Source: Bartonella sp. 220B (lineage in GTDB: Bacteria > Pseudomonadota > Alphaproteobacteria > Rhizobiales > Rhizobiaceae). From it: 32,482 bases of DNA. The DNA lies in the NCBI RefSeq assembly GCF_026930205.1, contig NZ_JANHOI010000012.1:1-32482 (forward strand), given 5' to 3'. Below, piece after piece: positions 7,711-16,416 of this stretch. A program made the translations under genes and the position numbers. How positions within the stretch are numbered: the first letter of the stretch is position 1; each line of letters opens with the position of its first letter. Below the pieces are notes generated by a model, which searched no databases, was not told where the DNA came from, and worked only from the letters and a program-made list of their open reading frames with translations.

Positions 7711-8657
7711 TTTAGTTTTCCCTTCATCAATAACATTAAGAAAACAGTTCCACCACAAAATTCAATAATGAAACTCAACCGTCCTGCCATATGAAAAATT
7801 TGTTCTAAAATAAATTGTCCACCAACCAAACAAATGATAGCCAATAATATTGCAATTGGCACAACGATACCATGTTTTGCTTGAGGAGAAATTTCATAGG
7901 AAAGGTTGGCAACTAACAGTCCAAAAAAGGTGACAGGGCCTACCAGTGCTGTGGAAATGGAGACAAGAGTAGAAACTAATATCAAAATAGCTGTGGCGCT
8001 TTTGTGATAATCAACGCCGAGATTAATTGCGTTTTCGCGTCCCAAAGCAAGAATATCAAGTAGATGACGTGAACGCCAGCCAATCAGACTTACAATGAAG
8101 ACAATGATTAAGGCAAAGCTTATGAGTGATGTATTAAACTTATTAAAATTTGCAAACATAATATCAGTTAAATTCATCATTTGATCTGGATTTAACTGTA
8201 ATTGCATGAACATGCGTAGACTGAAAAAAAATCCACCTAAAATAACACCAATCAAAAGGGTTAAATGAAGGCCTTTTAGGCTGTCTGAAAAGAGCCAGCG
8301 AAAAAGGCTTATTGAAAAGAGAATAAGAATGAATGCTTCAAAAATGAGTTGTCCTTCTTCATTTAAAAACGGCAAAGAAAGAGAGCCTAAAAAATACATT
8401 ATGATAGTTTTGATTAAAATATAAAGTTGATCAAATCCCATAATAGAAGGTGTCAGAAGGCGATTGTTAACAACTGTTTGAAACAAAACAGTAGAAACAG
8501 TAATTGCATACGCAATAACAACAAGAGAAACAAGTTTTGTAAGACGAAATGTCCATGTATAAATGTTGACATTCCATGTCATATAAAGAATGACTACGCT
8601 ACACGCTATTACGATAAGCGTTGTGAGGATAAGGGTTGTTGCCTTCTTTTTATCCAA
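7707..8657 (-). CDS. fatC: Siderophore ABC transporter permease (CeuC/FatC/YclO type)
   Basis: A polytopic inner-membrane protein of the FecCD/BtuC family with many hydrophobic helices and the subfamily block TPSIMGFDQLYIL. That block separates the CeuC/FatC/YclO branch from its partner permease. I prefer the TTG start at 8657 (first residues LDKKKATT): it has a GGAGAAAG ribosome binding site, overlaps the upstream permease stop by 8 bp, and gives about 316 residues, the usual size. An ATG at 8705 would add 16 residues but overlap the neighbour by 56 bp. The protein pairs with the other permease to form the channel. The symbol is by homology only. Confidence 0.88.
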   Translation of the reverse strand: MDKKKATTLILTTLIVIACSVVILYMTWNVNIYTWTFRLTKLVSLVVIAYAITVSTVLFQTVVNNRLLTPSIMGFDQLYILIKTIIMYFLGSLSLPFLNEEGQLIFEAFILILFSISLFRWLFSDSLKGLHLTLLIGVILGGFFFSLRMFMQLQLNPDQMMNLTDIMFANFNKFNTSLISFALIIVFIVSLIGWRSRHLLDILALGRENAINLGVDYHKSATAILILVSTLVSISTALVGPVTFFGLLVANLSYEISPQAKHGIVVPIAILLAIICLVGGQFILEQIFHMAGRLSFIIEFCGGTVFLMLLMKGKLK

Positions 8658-9612
8658 GACGCTTTCTCCAGCGTAAAAGCAGTATAATAAAAATAAAACT
8701 CCCAATAATTCCCATCATGGTGCTGATGGGTATTTCAAGAGAAGGATGAATGATTCGTCCCAAAAGATCACAGATCAAAACCAATCCTGCTCCGCTGATT
8801 GCTACCCAAGGAGCTGTATAGCGCATATTGTCACCCATGAAATTTGCAACAAGATTGGGAATAATCAGTCCAACAAAAGGAATTCGGCCAACTGTACAGA
8901 CAACAACTGCGGTAATGGATGCAACAATAAAAAGACCAAAGAACATGACAGTACGATAATTTAGTCCAAGATTGTTGGTTAAATCTTCTCCCAGACCAGC
9001 GACTGTAAAGCGGTCTGCGGTGACATAAGCAAGAATGCAAAGAGGAAGAGAAAACCATAAAATTTCATATTTTCCCTCAAGAATCATTGCAAAGCTGCCA
9101 AATAAATAGGCTTGAAGAGAAGGAAGAAGCATTTCATGGTCAGCAATCGCATTGGTTAAGGAACCAATCACATATCCCAGCATAATTCCTGTAAGTGGTA
9201 CAATGAGAGCTGATTTTAAAGGAATTTGGCGCAATAAAAACATAAAAAGGAGTGCTCCAATCATGGCAAAAATTGTAGCGATGATCATTTTCCCAAGCAC
9301 AGGGATATCGGGCAAGAAAATCATCACAAAAAGAATGCCAAGGGAAGCAGATTCAACAGTTCCAGCAGTCGATGGTTCAACAAAACGATTGCGTGCAAGC
9401 AATTGCATAATTGTGCCTGAAAGAGCAAGTGCTGCACCTACCAAAAGGACTGCAATTGTACGGGGAAAGCGGGTTTGCCAGAAAATAAGCCAAGCATGTG
9501 AATCATTTGATAATAAATCAGAAGGCGTTACATCTGAATAGCCAACAAAAATACTGAGGATAGACAGTGAGGCGAGAACTGTTATGGCTATCCAATAATT
9601 TTTCACGTTCAA
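8650..9612 (-). CDS. fatD: Siderophore ABC transporter permease (CeuB/FatD/YclN type)
   Basis: A 320-residue FecCD-family permease with a hydrophobic N-terminal helix, WQTRFPRTIAVLLVGAALAL, the subfamily block NRFVEPSTAGT and the coupling region near VGLIIPNLVANFMGDN, which is where the ATPase usually contacts these permeases. It is the first permease gene after the binding-protein gene, 75 bp downstream, with a terminator-like hairpin in that gap. Its C-terminal coding end overlaps the start of the second permease, so the two are probably translated together. It is probably the heterodimer partner of the CeuC-type permease. The symbol is by homology and could be swapped in other naming schemes. 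Confidence 0.88.
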   Translation of the reverse strand: MNVKNYWIAITVLASLSILSIFVGYSDVTPSDLLSNDSHAWLIFWQTRFPRTIAVLLVGAALALSGTIMQLLARNRFVEPSTAGTVESASLGILFVMIFLPDIPVLGKMIIATIFAMIGALLFMFLLRQIPLKSALIVPLTGIMLGYVIGSLTNAIADHEMLLPSLQAYLFGSFAMILEGKYEILWFSLPLCILAYVTADRFTVAGLGEDLTNNLGLNYRTVMFFGLFIVASITAVVVCTVGRIPFVGLIIPNLVANFMGDNMRYTAPWVAISGAGLVLICDLLGRIIHPSLEIPISTMMGIIGSFIFIILLLRWRKRLG

Positions 9613-9624
9613 TCATTTTCCAAC

Positions 9625-9658
9625 AAAAAAGCGAAGACTCCTTAAAGATAGTCTTCGC
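9625..9658 (-). terminator. Intrinsic terminator or attenuator between binding protein and permeases
   Basis: On the minus strand GCGAAGACT and AGTCTTCGC form a perfect 9-bp stem followed by six T. It lies just after the binding-protein gene and before the permease genes. Partial termination here would give more binding protein than membrane subunits, a common arrangement in ABC importers. Confidence 0.85.
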
Positions 9659-9687
9659 TCTTAAATTTTATTTTTATGACAAGCAAG

Positions 9688-10638
9688 TTATTTTTGTGCT
9701 TCTTTGCCTTTTGTAAAGGCTTCGTTGATTTGTTGTGCTGCTTCGTTCAGTCCCGTTAGACCGCCACTAGCACGATACCAGCTCCAAGAATCCAGATAAA
9801 TAATTTGGTTTTGTTTTCCAGCTTTTGTACGTTGAACAAGCTCATTGTCGAGCAATTGTGCTGCAGATTGTCCTTCTCGCCCAATTGCTGCATCTCGGTC
9901 AATGACCAACAACCAATCAGGATTGGTTTCAAGGATAAATTCAGGGGAAATGAGTTGCCCATGTTTTTGCACGGTCAGTTTATCTGTTGCAGGGGCAATT
10001 CCAAATGCAGAATGGAAAATATCAAAACGTGACTTTGGACCCAAGGCGCTGATTTTTCCACCAGAGGTCATAAGTATAAGCGCTGTACCTTTTCCTTGTG
10101 TTTCTTTACGAACTTCTGCTAAATTTTCATTAAGTTTGGCAATTTCTTTTTCTGCCTCCTTTTCTTTGCCAAAAACTTTTCCAAGGATGGACACATTCCG
10201 TTTAATATCCTCAAGAGAGTTTTCATTCCCTACTGTGAGGTCAATCGTTGGAGCGATTTTGGATAAATCTTTATATTTGGCTTGAGTCCGAGAGGAAATA
10301 ATAATCAAATCGGGTTTAAGAGTAGCAATTTTTTCATAGTCCGGTTCAAAAAGGGAGCCAATTTTTTCATATTCTGCACCATCAAACTGCTGCAGATACA
10401 CAGGTTTTTTTCCTTCAGGAACACCGGCAACGGCTTTGATCCCAAGGTGATTCATATTATCAAGCGTTGCAAGATCAAATACAACAACCTTTTTAGGAGA
10501 GATGGGAACAGAGGTTGTGCCTGAAACATGATTGATGGTTATATTGGCATTGGTGCTCGTATTTGCCCATGAAAATGTTGTACAGTTCATTACAACAATT
10601 AAGATGGCAACTGCCCATTTTAAATATTTGGTTATCAT
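9688..10638 (-). CDS. fatB: Periplasmic siderophore-binding protein (CeuE/FatB/YclQ type)
   Basis: A 316-residue class III periplasmic binding protein. The N-terminus is a Sec signal (KYLKWAVAILIVVMNCTTF, likely cut after SWA), with no lipobox at the cleavage site, so it should be free in the periplasm. The mature part has VVVFDLATLDNMNHLGI, YEKIATLKPDLIIIS and the C-terminal WYRASGGL segment, all typical of the CeuE/YclQ/FatB branch that binds catecholate or mixed iron-siderophores. AAAGGATGAAATA before the ATG is a good ribosome binding site. It is the first gene of the importer operon. No TonB-dependent receptor or siderophore synthesis gene is in the window, so the outer-membrane step must be encoded elsewhere and the ligand may be taken from other organisms or the host. 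Confidence 0.9.
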   Translation of the reverse strand: MITKYLKWAVAILIVVMNCTTFSWANTSTNANITINHVSGTTSVPISPKKVVVFDLATLDNMNHLGIKAVAGVPEGKKPVYLQQFDGAEYEKIGSLFEPDYEKIATLKPDLIIISSRTQAKYKDLSKIAPTIDLTVGNENSLEDIKRNVSILGKVFGKEKEAEKEIAKLNENLAEVRKETQGKGTALILMTSGGKISALGPKSRFDIFHSAFGIAPATDKLTVQKHGQLISPEFILETNPDWLLVIDRDAAIGREGQSAAQLLDNELVQRTKAGKQNQIIYLDSWSWYRASGGLTGLNEAAQQINEAFTKGKEAQK

Positions 10639-10684
10639 TATTTCATCCTTTTCTCAAAATTATAAAGAAATCGTCCATTTTGAA

Positions 10685-10712
10685 AACATAACTTAGGCAT
10701 TTTTATGTACAA
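10685..10712 (-). promoter_or_regulatory. Candidate promoter of the siderophore operon
   Basis: The minus strand carries TTGTAC (10707-10712), 16 bases, then TATGTT (10685-10690), about 50 bp before the binding-protein start. Just upstream lies an AT-rich imperfect palindrome, ATAAA-N4-TTTAT (10717-10730), which could bind a regulator. It does not clearly match the Irr or RirA operators of related bacteria. The call is by eye. Confidence 0.35.
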
Positions 10713-10829
10713 AATGATAAATTTGTTTATTACATTATGTTGTAAAATAGATTAACGTATGTTACAAGATGGACATTTATCTCTTTTTATTATCTAGTGC
10801 TTTTACAACATATTTGGAAAGTTTAACAT

Positions 10830-13800
10830 ATGATTAATGTATTTAAAAATCGTACGCGTTTGTGCGCTGTAACAACAAGCGTTCTCTTCTTTTTACAAGG
10901 TGTGGATGTTTCTATGGGAGACGATAAGGCTACAAGTGTTCCCGCCCCCGCTTCAGCGCAGGTAATATCATCTACGAATGAATGTGTTCTTAGTCCTAGT
11001 TCTGATGATGATAGTTCTACATATAGCCCTATTAAGTGCCTTGATCAAACGCTTACAGTGAAAGGAGGTATGATTGTTGTAGGAACCGGAGAAGATGATG
11101 CGGATGGGGTTGATGTAGAAGGTAGTAAAGCAAATGTTAAGATTGAAGGTACGTCTATATGGGGTGCACAGGAATCAGAAAGAGAAGGGGAAGAAGAGAA
11201 GGTAGATCATGTCAGGAGTGCTGTATATGCACAAGATGATGCATTTGTCGAGTTGGATGATGTGGATATTAGGACGTTAGATTCTGCGGTTGAGACAGAT
11301 AATGGTGCGGTAGTTATAATGAGGCGGGGGATCATCACCGAGACTGGGCTTGGTGTTCGAGGAGACGGAGAGTCATTTATTTTTTTAGATAAACCGGATA
11401 TTACTGTAAGTGGACAAGCTATATATGCTAGGGATAGGGCTAGTGTAACAGTGAAATCTGGAAAACTTTCTTTTTCACGTGGGAATATAGGGGTTTCTGC
11501 TGATGATGGGGCGTCTATTAAACTTCAAAATGTTGCTATTAAAGTTGAAGGCAAGGAAAACGAAGAAGACGTAGACCAAGCTGGTACTGCTGTTTTTGCG
11601 TCACAAGATGGTTTTATCTCTTTTGATAATGGACAGCTTGATGTTTCTGATGTTGTTGCCTTTTCAGTTGGTCAGTCTGATGGTAGTGGTTCTTCTGAAG
11701 TTGATAGTGGTAAAGGAGCTATAAAAGATGTTTCCAATGAGCCTGTTGCTGAGATTCTCAAAGCTTATGTTGATCCTGGAAAGGATGATTTCAATAGTTT
11801 ATATAGCGCTGAAGAGATGAAGGCAGCGAGAAAGATATATAATGGTATTTATGGGGCTCGTGACGCTAAAAAGAAAGCTACAGAAGAGGCTCTCTTGGCT
11901 ATGCAGAAGATTGTAAATTCTACTAATGCGAGTGATTTGAAAGTTGGAGCTTCTATTCAATCTTCAATTATTAATGTAAGCGGTGCAGAAGGGGTTGGTA
12001 TAGAGTTTAACAAGGGTGAAGATGATAAACAGAGAAAGGGGCAAGAAGGTAAGGGTAATAGCGGATGGGGACGTACGGTTGTTTTAGAAAAAGCTATTCT
12101 TAGTGTCCCAAAAGGTGTGGCCATTTATGGTTATGGTTTGCAAGGTACTGTTTTTCTAAAAGAAAATTCAAAAATTGCAGGCGGTCGATTGTTGGAAGCT
12201 AAATCTTCTTCTCATCTTTCGGTTGTTGCACGTGATTCAGTAATTGCAGGTGACGTTTTTTTGGATAATAGTTCTACTGCAAAATTCTTTTTATCTGAGA
12301 AATCAGCATGGCATTTAACTACATCAACACGACCGAAATTGGTGGAAGAACGCAACTGTGCAGATGTGTGTATTACATCTCTAAATCTTAAAGATAGTAC
12401 TCTTAAGTTTATGAACCCGCGAGGTTCGAAAGCTAATAGTGGAAATTACCGAACTCTTTTTATTGGAGAGCATGTTCTTAGCGATAAAAAGAATGGTCAG
12501 AATACACAGAGTCAACAGAGTGTGGTTTATAGTGCAGAAGGTAACTCTTGGATTCACTTTAATGTGGGGTTGGGAAGAGATCGTGCCAGTGTTGCTACTA
12601 ATAATAAAAGGCCGCTATCTGATAGGCTTATAATTCATGGTAATGTTTCTGGAACAACTACGGTGCATATAATTGCGGAAAATGGAGTTTTAAAAAATGC
12701 AGAAGGTGTATCAACGGCATCACAAGAAGGTGTTGATAGTATTTCACTTATTCAAGTTTATGGAACGGCGCAAAAAAATTCTTTTCAGTTAAACGGTCAA
12801 TATATTACGTTAAATGGTTTACCTTATCAATATACTCTTCACGCTTATGGTCCATACATTCCTGCAAAGCAGGTATTTTTTGATAAACAATTATTGCCAT
12901 ATGCAACGCAATTTTGGGATTTCCGTTTAGAAAATAAAGATTCAAAAAATAAACATGGGGGTTTTTTTTCTTCTCCTCCCTATGTGTCCGCAGCTGCGAG
13001 TAGTACACCTCCTACACGTGATAAAATTTCCGTAGTTATAAAAAGTATTGAGGATACAGCAGAAGATGAAGAAGATGCTGAGGATATCGTGGAGGTCCTG
13101 GATGTTATTTCTGCTGAAGATGCTGAGGAAGAGGGCAAGGAATCTGAGGGACTTGAAAGTACCGATCCTAGAAGTGCTTCTCCTGAAAACGCTTCTTCTG
13201 GTTTACCCGTCGCGCGTGTTTTATTAGTTAACTCCGAGCCTTCTCCAGAATTAGCTTCTTTATCTCTTGCAACTCCTTCTCTTCCATCTAGGGGGGATGT
13301 GTCTGTAACATCTACTTCACCTTCTTCACTTGCAAGATCTGATACAGGTGATATTCCTATAGTGCCTGCTTCTTCGGTTTTTGTATATCAAGTTGATTCA
13401 CTTACAAACTCCGAATTAGTAGTGCCTAATGCTTCATCTGCAGTTGTAATGCCTCCTTCTGCTCAGCCTAAGGTACCTTCTATTGGATCAGTTGCGCGTT
13501 TGGGCAATGTTGGTACTGAAAATGTTTCTTCTCAGTGTAATGATACAGGTCGAGATGCTGCTGGGAAATCGCGAGTTGCTTATTCTTGCAGTGATGGTAA
13601 GTCATATACAATGAAAAATCTTACACTTAAGGCAAGTGATAAGGCTCAGCATCCTATGCATGCAAAAAATCAGAATACAGTTATCAAACTAGAAGGTGCT
13701 ACTATTAGTGGTGGGCATTCTTCGGATTATACAAATAATGTTGATCTTACTAAATTACAGGCTGTGAGTGCTGTGCTTGCGGAAGAAGGTGCGGAAGTTG

Positions 13801-16364
13801 TTTTAGAAAAGAAGTCAACAGTTAATTCTTCTCTGATTGGCCTTGAGGCGCAAAAAGGTGGAAAGGTTAAGATGGATGATGGAACGGTTGATGTTGGTTA
13901 TGTGGGTGCTTTGGCGGGTTCTAGATCTTCTGTTGAATTGAGTAATACAAAAATTAACGTGTCAGGGGATTTGGCTGTAGCTGCTCTGGCTAGTGATGCT
14001 GGTGAGATAACCATGAAGTCTGGGGCGATTACTCTAACAAGTGGAGTGGCAGTTAGGTCGGAATCGGGGGGACGTATTAAATTAGACAAGGTTGATATTA
14101 CGGCAAGAAAAGAAAAGAATAAGCTAGGTTCCGCTGAAAGGTTTGGGAGTGCAGCTTTTCTGTTGAATAATAATGGTTCTGTTGATTTTACGAATGGGAA
14201 TGTTGTTACTAATGTTAATGCTTTGTGGATTAAGAGGAATGATGACATTGTTGAGACAAGTCCTTCTAGGAGAAAAAGATCCGCGGATGTTCGCTCTTCT
14301 ATGAATCACGCTAGTATTGAATCTTCTACTGTTAGAGTGGAAGGTGATAAATCCTATGGTATATATTTTGATGGGACGGGATGGAAAGGCGTAGATCAAC
14401 AGAATCGAAATAAGGATATAGAGAAAACCATTTCAGAATCGTCAATGAAGCGTTCTGAAGAAAAAAGTCCTGTTGAGAAAGTAAGTGTTGTTAAGCGAAA
14501 TGCTGTACCTTTACAGGAAAAAACACCTATAGGTATAATGGGGACAGTTTCATTGAAAAAGACTGATTTCGAAGTTTCAAAGAGTATAGCTATTTATGGT
14601 AATCATTCTGGTGGTCGTATTTCTTTAGAGAATGAAACAACTCTTTCTGGTGACTTGCTGTTGAAAGCTGAGAATAATTCTAACATATTGATTTCGGCTG
14701 ATCGCTCTATTGTTGTAGGTGGTGCGCGCATTGATAAAGGCTCTTATGCCAAATTAGATTTAACCAATGGGTCAGAGTGGCATCTGAGAAGAAGTGCACA
14801 GAAGAATTTAAGTGCTTCAGATCCGGAGTGTGTGGATTCGTGTGTTTCTTCGGTAAGTCTTGTCAATAGCCGTATAGATTTTGCGCCTTCGGAAGCTGAA
14901 GAGTTAAAATATCAGACTCTTCGTATTGGTAGAGGAGAAGGCGTTGTTTATGAAGCTCGAGGCAATGCTGAAATTTATCTCAATGCACATTTGAATCCTA
15001 GTGATTCGAATGTCAATCAAGTAACTGATCGGCTTTTAATACATGGTAACGTTTCTGGAAAGACTGTAGTGCATGTACGAGGTGTTTCGGGAAATATAAC
15101 TGAAAAGGATCGCGCTCATAGTGTATCGATTATTCAGGTTTATGGTAATGCGCAGAAAGATTCTTTCCAACTGAGTAGTGATTATGTTACGTTGGGAAAT
15201 TCACCTTATAAGTATACACTTCGTTCTTATGGTCCAGAAGCAACTTCGGCACAAGAGCATGTACAACAGAAATTTATGAACAATGGTGGGAATTTTTGGA
15301 ATTTCCGTTTAGAAAATCAATATGTTAAACCGAGTAGGTTTGCATATACTTCTACGATTTCTAAGGTAGGGTTTGCTTCATATGGTGAACGTGTTGTAAG
15401 ATCTGTTGTTCCACAAGTTCCAACTTATCTGCTTTTACCAAATAGTGTATTCCATGCCGGTTTGATGGATATCAACAATCAAAACAAGCAGTTTGACTTA
15501 TTGCGTAAGACTTTCAGTGGAAAGATAGAAGCTCGTGAAAATCCTGGCTTGTATTTGCGTGGCTATGGTGGAAGTTACAGTTATGCTTCAGATCTCTCTG
15601 CGCTTGAATATGGTTACAAAGGTGATCTTAACTATAATGGCGTAGAGGCTGGTGCTTTGTTGCACACAATCGAAAATGCTGATAGTGCCGTATCCTTTGG
15701 GGTTATGGGAACTTATGGAAAGCTTTCTCTACAACCTTTGGATGTTGAACAAAGTCAAAAGAGTGCGTTTGATAAATGGACGGCTACAGCATATGGAAGC
15801 ATGCAGCATGATGCGGGCTTCTATGTGGATGGTCTTCTCTCTTATGGTGTGTTCAAAGGTGATGTTCTCACCCTTGCACGTGGTAAGACGGCAACATTAA
15901 AAGCAAATCCTTTCGGTGTTTCTTTGACTGGTGGTAAAGCATTTGCAACGGGATATGAAGGTTTTGTTGTTGATCCGCAAGTTCAGGTTGTTTATCAACA
16001 TCTCCACTTTGATAAGACTCGTGATATTGATCACTTTGACATTGAGATGGGTAAACTTGACCAATGGGTGGCACGTGTTGGTGGACGTTTGATCAAGACG
16101 CCTACAGGTCCTGAAGGAGTGCGTGCTGTTTCCTTCTATAGTAAGCTTTATCTTGCTCATGGTTTTGGAGAAAAACAATCCGTGCACTTTAAAGATGCTT
16201 TCCAGTTAGGAGCTTTTGGTTCTTCCTTAGAAGCAGGATTAGGCTTTAATGCCAAATTGTCTCAAAGGTTTGCACTTCACGGTGATATTGTCTATCAACA
16301 TCAGCTCAATAAGGCTGGTTTTTCTGGAGCTAGTTTTTCCGGAGGAGTCCGCTATCAATTCTAA
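10830..16364 (+). CDS. Autotransporter A with two passengers in series
   Basis: This 1844-residue type V secretion protein has a Sec signal (about 1-30), passenger 1 (about 50-702), a linker (703-895), passenger 2 (896-1498), a short linker and a translocator barrel (about 1560-1844) ending in Phe. Both passengers finish with the same block: DRLIIHGNVSGTT/DRLLIHGNVSGKT, SLIQVYG/SIIQVYG and FWDFRLEN/FWNFRLEN. Both contain a C-x3-C pair (510/514 and 1334/1338) that the other array members lack. Passenger 2 begins like a complete passenger (C903 and C920 before SDGK). The linker is acidic at 741-776, then Ser/Pro-rich. A charged, probably helical stretch at about 305-365 interrupts passenger 1. 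GGAAAG precedes the ATG. The passengers are probably surface adhesins or secreted factors; Bartonella relatives include the Iba proteins and BafA, but orthology is not established. Confidence 0.92.
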   Translation: MINVFKNRTRLCAVTTSVLFFLQGVDVSMGDDKATSVPAPASAQVISSTNECVLSPSSDDDSSTYSPIKCLDQTLTVKGGMIVVGTGEDDADGVDVEGSKANVKIEGTSIWGAQESEREGEEEKVDHVRSAVYAQDDAFVELDDVDIRTLDSAVETDNGAVVIMRRGIITETGLGVRGDGESFIFLDKPDITVSGQAIYARDRASVTVKSGKLSFSRGNIGVSADDGASIKLQNVAIKVEGKENEEDVDQAGTAVFASQDGFISFDNGQLDVSDVVAFSVGQSDGSGSSEVDSGKGAIKDVSNEPVAEILKAYVDPGKDDFNSLYSAEEMKAARKIYNGIYGARDAKKKATEEALLAMQKIVNSTNASDLKVGASIQSSIINVSGAEGVGIEFNKGEDDKQRKGQEGKGNSGWGRTVVLEKAILSVPKGVAIYGYGLQGTVFLKENSKIAGGRLLEAKSSSHLSVVARDSVIAGDVFLDNSSTAKFFLSEKSAWHLTTSTRPKLVEERNCADVCITSLNLKDSTLKFMNPRGSKANSGNYRTLFIGEHVLSDKKNGQNTQSQQSVVYSAEGNSWIHFNVGLGRDRASVATNNKRPLSDRLIIHGNVSGTTTVHIIAENGVLKNAEGVSTASQEGVDSISLIQVYGTAQKNSFQLNGQYITLNGLPYQYTLHAYGPYIPAKQVFFDKQLLPYATQFWDFRLENKDSKNKHGGFFSSPPYVSAAASSTPPTRDKISVVIKSIEDTAEDEEDAEDIVEVLDVISAEDAEEEGKESEGLESTDPRSASPENASSGLPVARVLLVNSEPSPELASLSLATPSLPSRGDVSVTSTSPSSLARSDTGDIPIVPASSVFVYQVDSLTNSELVVPNASSAVVMPPSAQPKVPSIGSVARLGNVGTENVSSQCNDTGRDAAGKSRVAYSCSDGKSYTMKNLTLKASDKAQHPMHAKNQNTVIKLEGATISGGHSSDYTNNVDLTKLQAVSAVLAEEGAEVVLEKKSTVNSSLIGLEAQKGGKVKMDDGTVDVGYVGALAGSRSSVELSNTKINVSGDLAVAALASDAGEITMKSGAITLTSGVAVRSESGGRIKLDKVDITARKEKNKLGSAERFGSAAFLLNNNGSVDFTNGNVVTNVNALWIKRNDDIVETSPSRRKRSADVRSSMNHASIESSTVRVEGDKSYGIYFDGTGWKGVDQQNRNKDIEKTISESSMKRSEEKSPVEKVSVVKRNAVPLQEKTPIGIMGTVSLKKTDFEVSKSIAIYGNHSGGRISLENETTLSGDLLLKAENNSNILISADRSIVVGGARIDKGSYAKLDLTNGSEWHLRRSAQKNLSASDPECVDSCVSSVSLVNSRIDFAPSEAEELKYQTLRIGRGEGVVYEARGNAEIYLNAHLNPSDSNVNQVTDRLLIHGNVSGKTVVHVRGVSGNITEKDRAHSVSIIQVYGNAQKDSFQLSSDYVTLGNSPYKYTLRSYGPEATSAQEHVQQKFMNNGGNFWNFRLENQYVKPSRFAYTSTISKVGFASYGERVVRSVVPQVPTYLLLPNSVFHAGLMDINNQNKQFDLLRKTFSGKIEARENPGLYLRGYGGSYSYASDLSALEYGYKGDLNYNGVEAGALLHTIENADSAVSFGVMGTYGKLSLQPLDVEQSQKSAFDKWTATAYGSMQHDAGFYVDGLLSYGVFKGDVLTLARGKTATLKANPFGVSLTGGKAFATGYEGFVVDPQVQVVYQHLHFDKTRDIDHFDIEMGKLDQWVARVGGRLIKTPTGPEGVRAVSFYSKLYLAHGFGEKQSVHFKDAFQLGAFGSSLEAGLGFNAKLSQRFALHGDIVYQHQLNKAGFSGASFSGGVRYQF
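15660..16016 (+). repeat. Barrel tract nearly identical to 22488-22844 (copy in A)
   Basis: By direct comparison the 357 bases differ from those in gene C at only three positions, all transitions. Sequence on both sides diverges much more. This is the pattern of recent gene conversion between the two barrels. Confidence 0.85.
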
Positions 16365-16392
16365 GATAAGGTACAATACGTACTTTAATAAA

Positions 16393-16416
16393 GGCAGCAC
16401 AATGTGCTGCCTTTTT
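16393..16416 (+). terminator. Intrinsic terminator of autotransporter A
   Basis: GGCAGCAC and GTGCTGCC form an 8-bp stem around AAT, followed by five T. A closely related terminator, with similar flanking bases, follows autotransporter B, so the 3' flank was copied along with the barrel. Confidence 0.9.

Noticed and set aside
8427..10524. Plus-strand open frames opposite the siderophore operon
   Set aside because: They overlap well supported transporter genes, have no family features and no ribosome binding sites.
10717..10730. ATAAA-N4-TTTAT palindrome as an iron-regulator operator
   Set aside because: It is very short and AT-only in an AT-rich region, and does not match the Irr, RirA or Fur consensus well enough to list as an operator.
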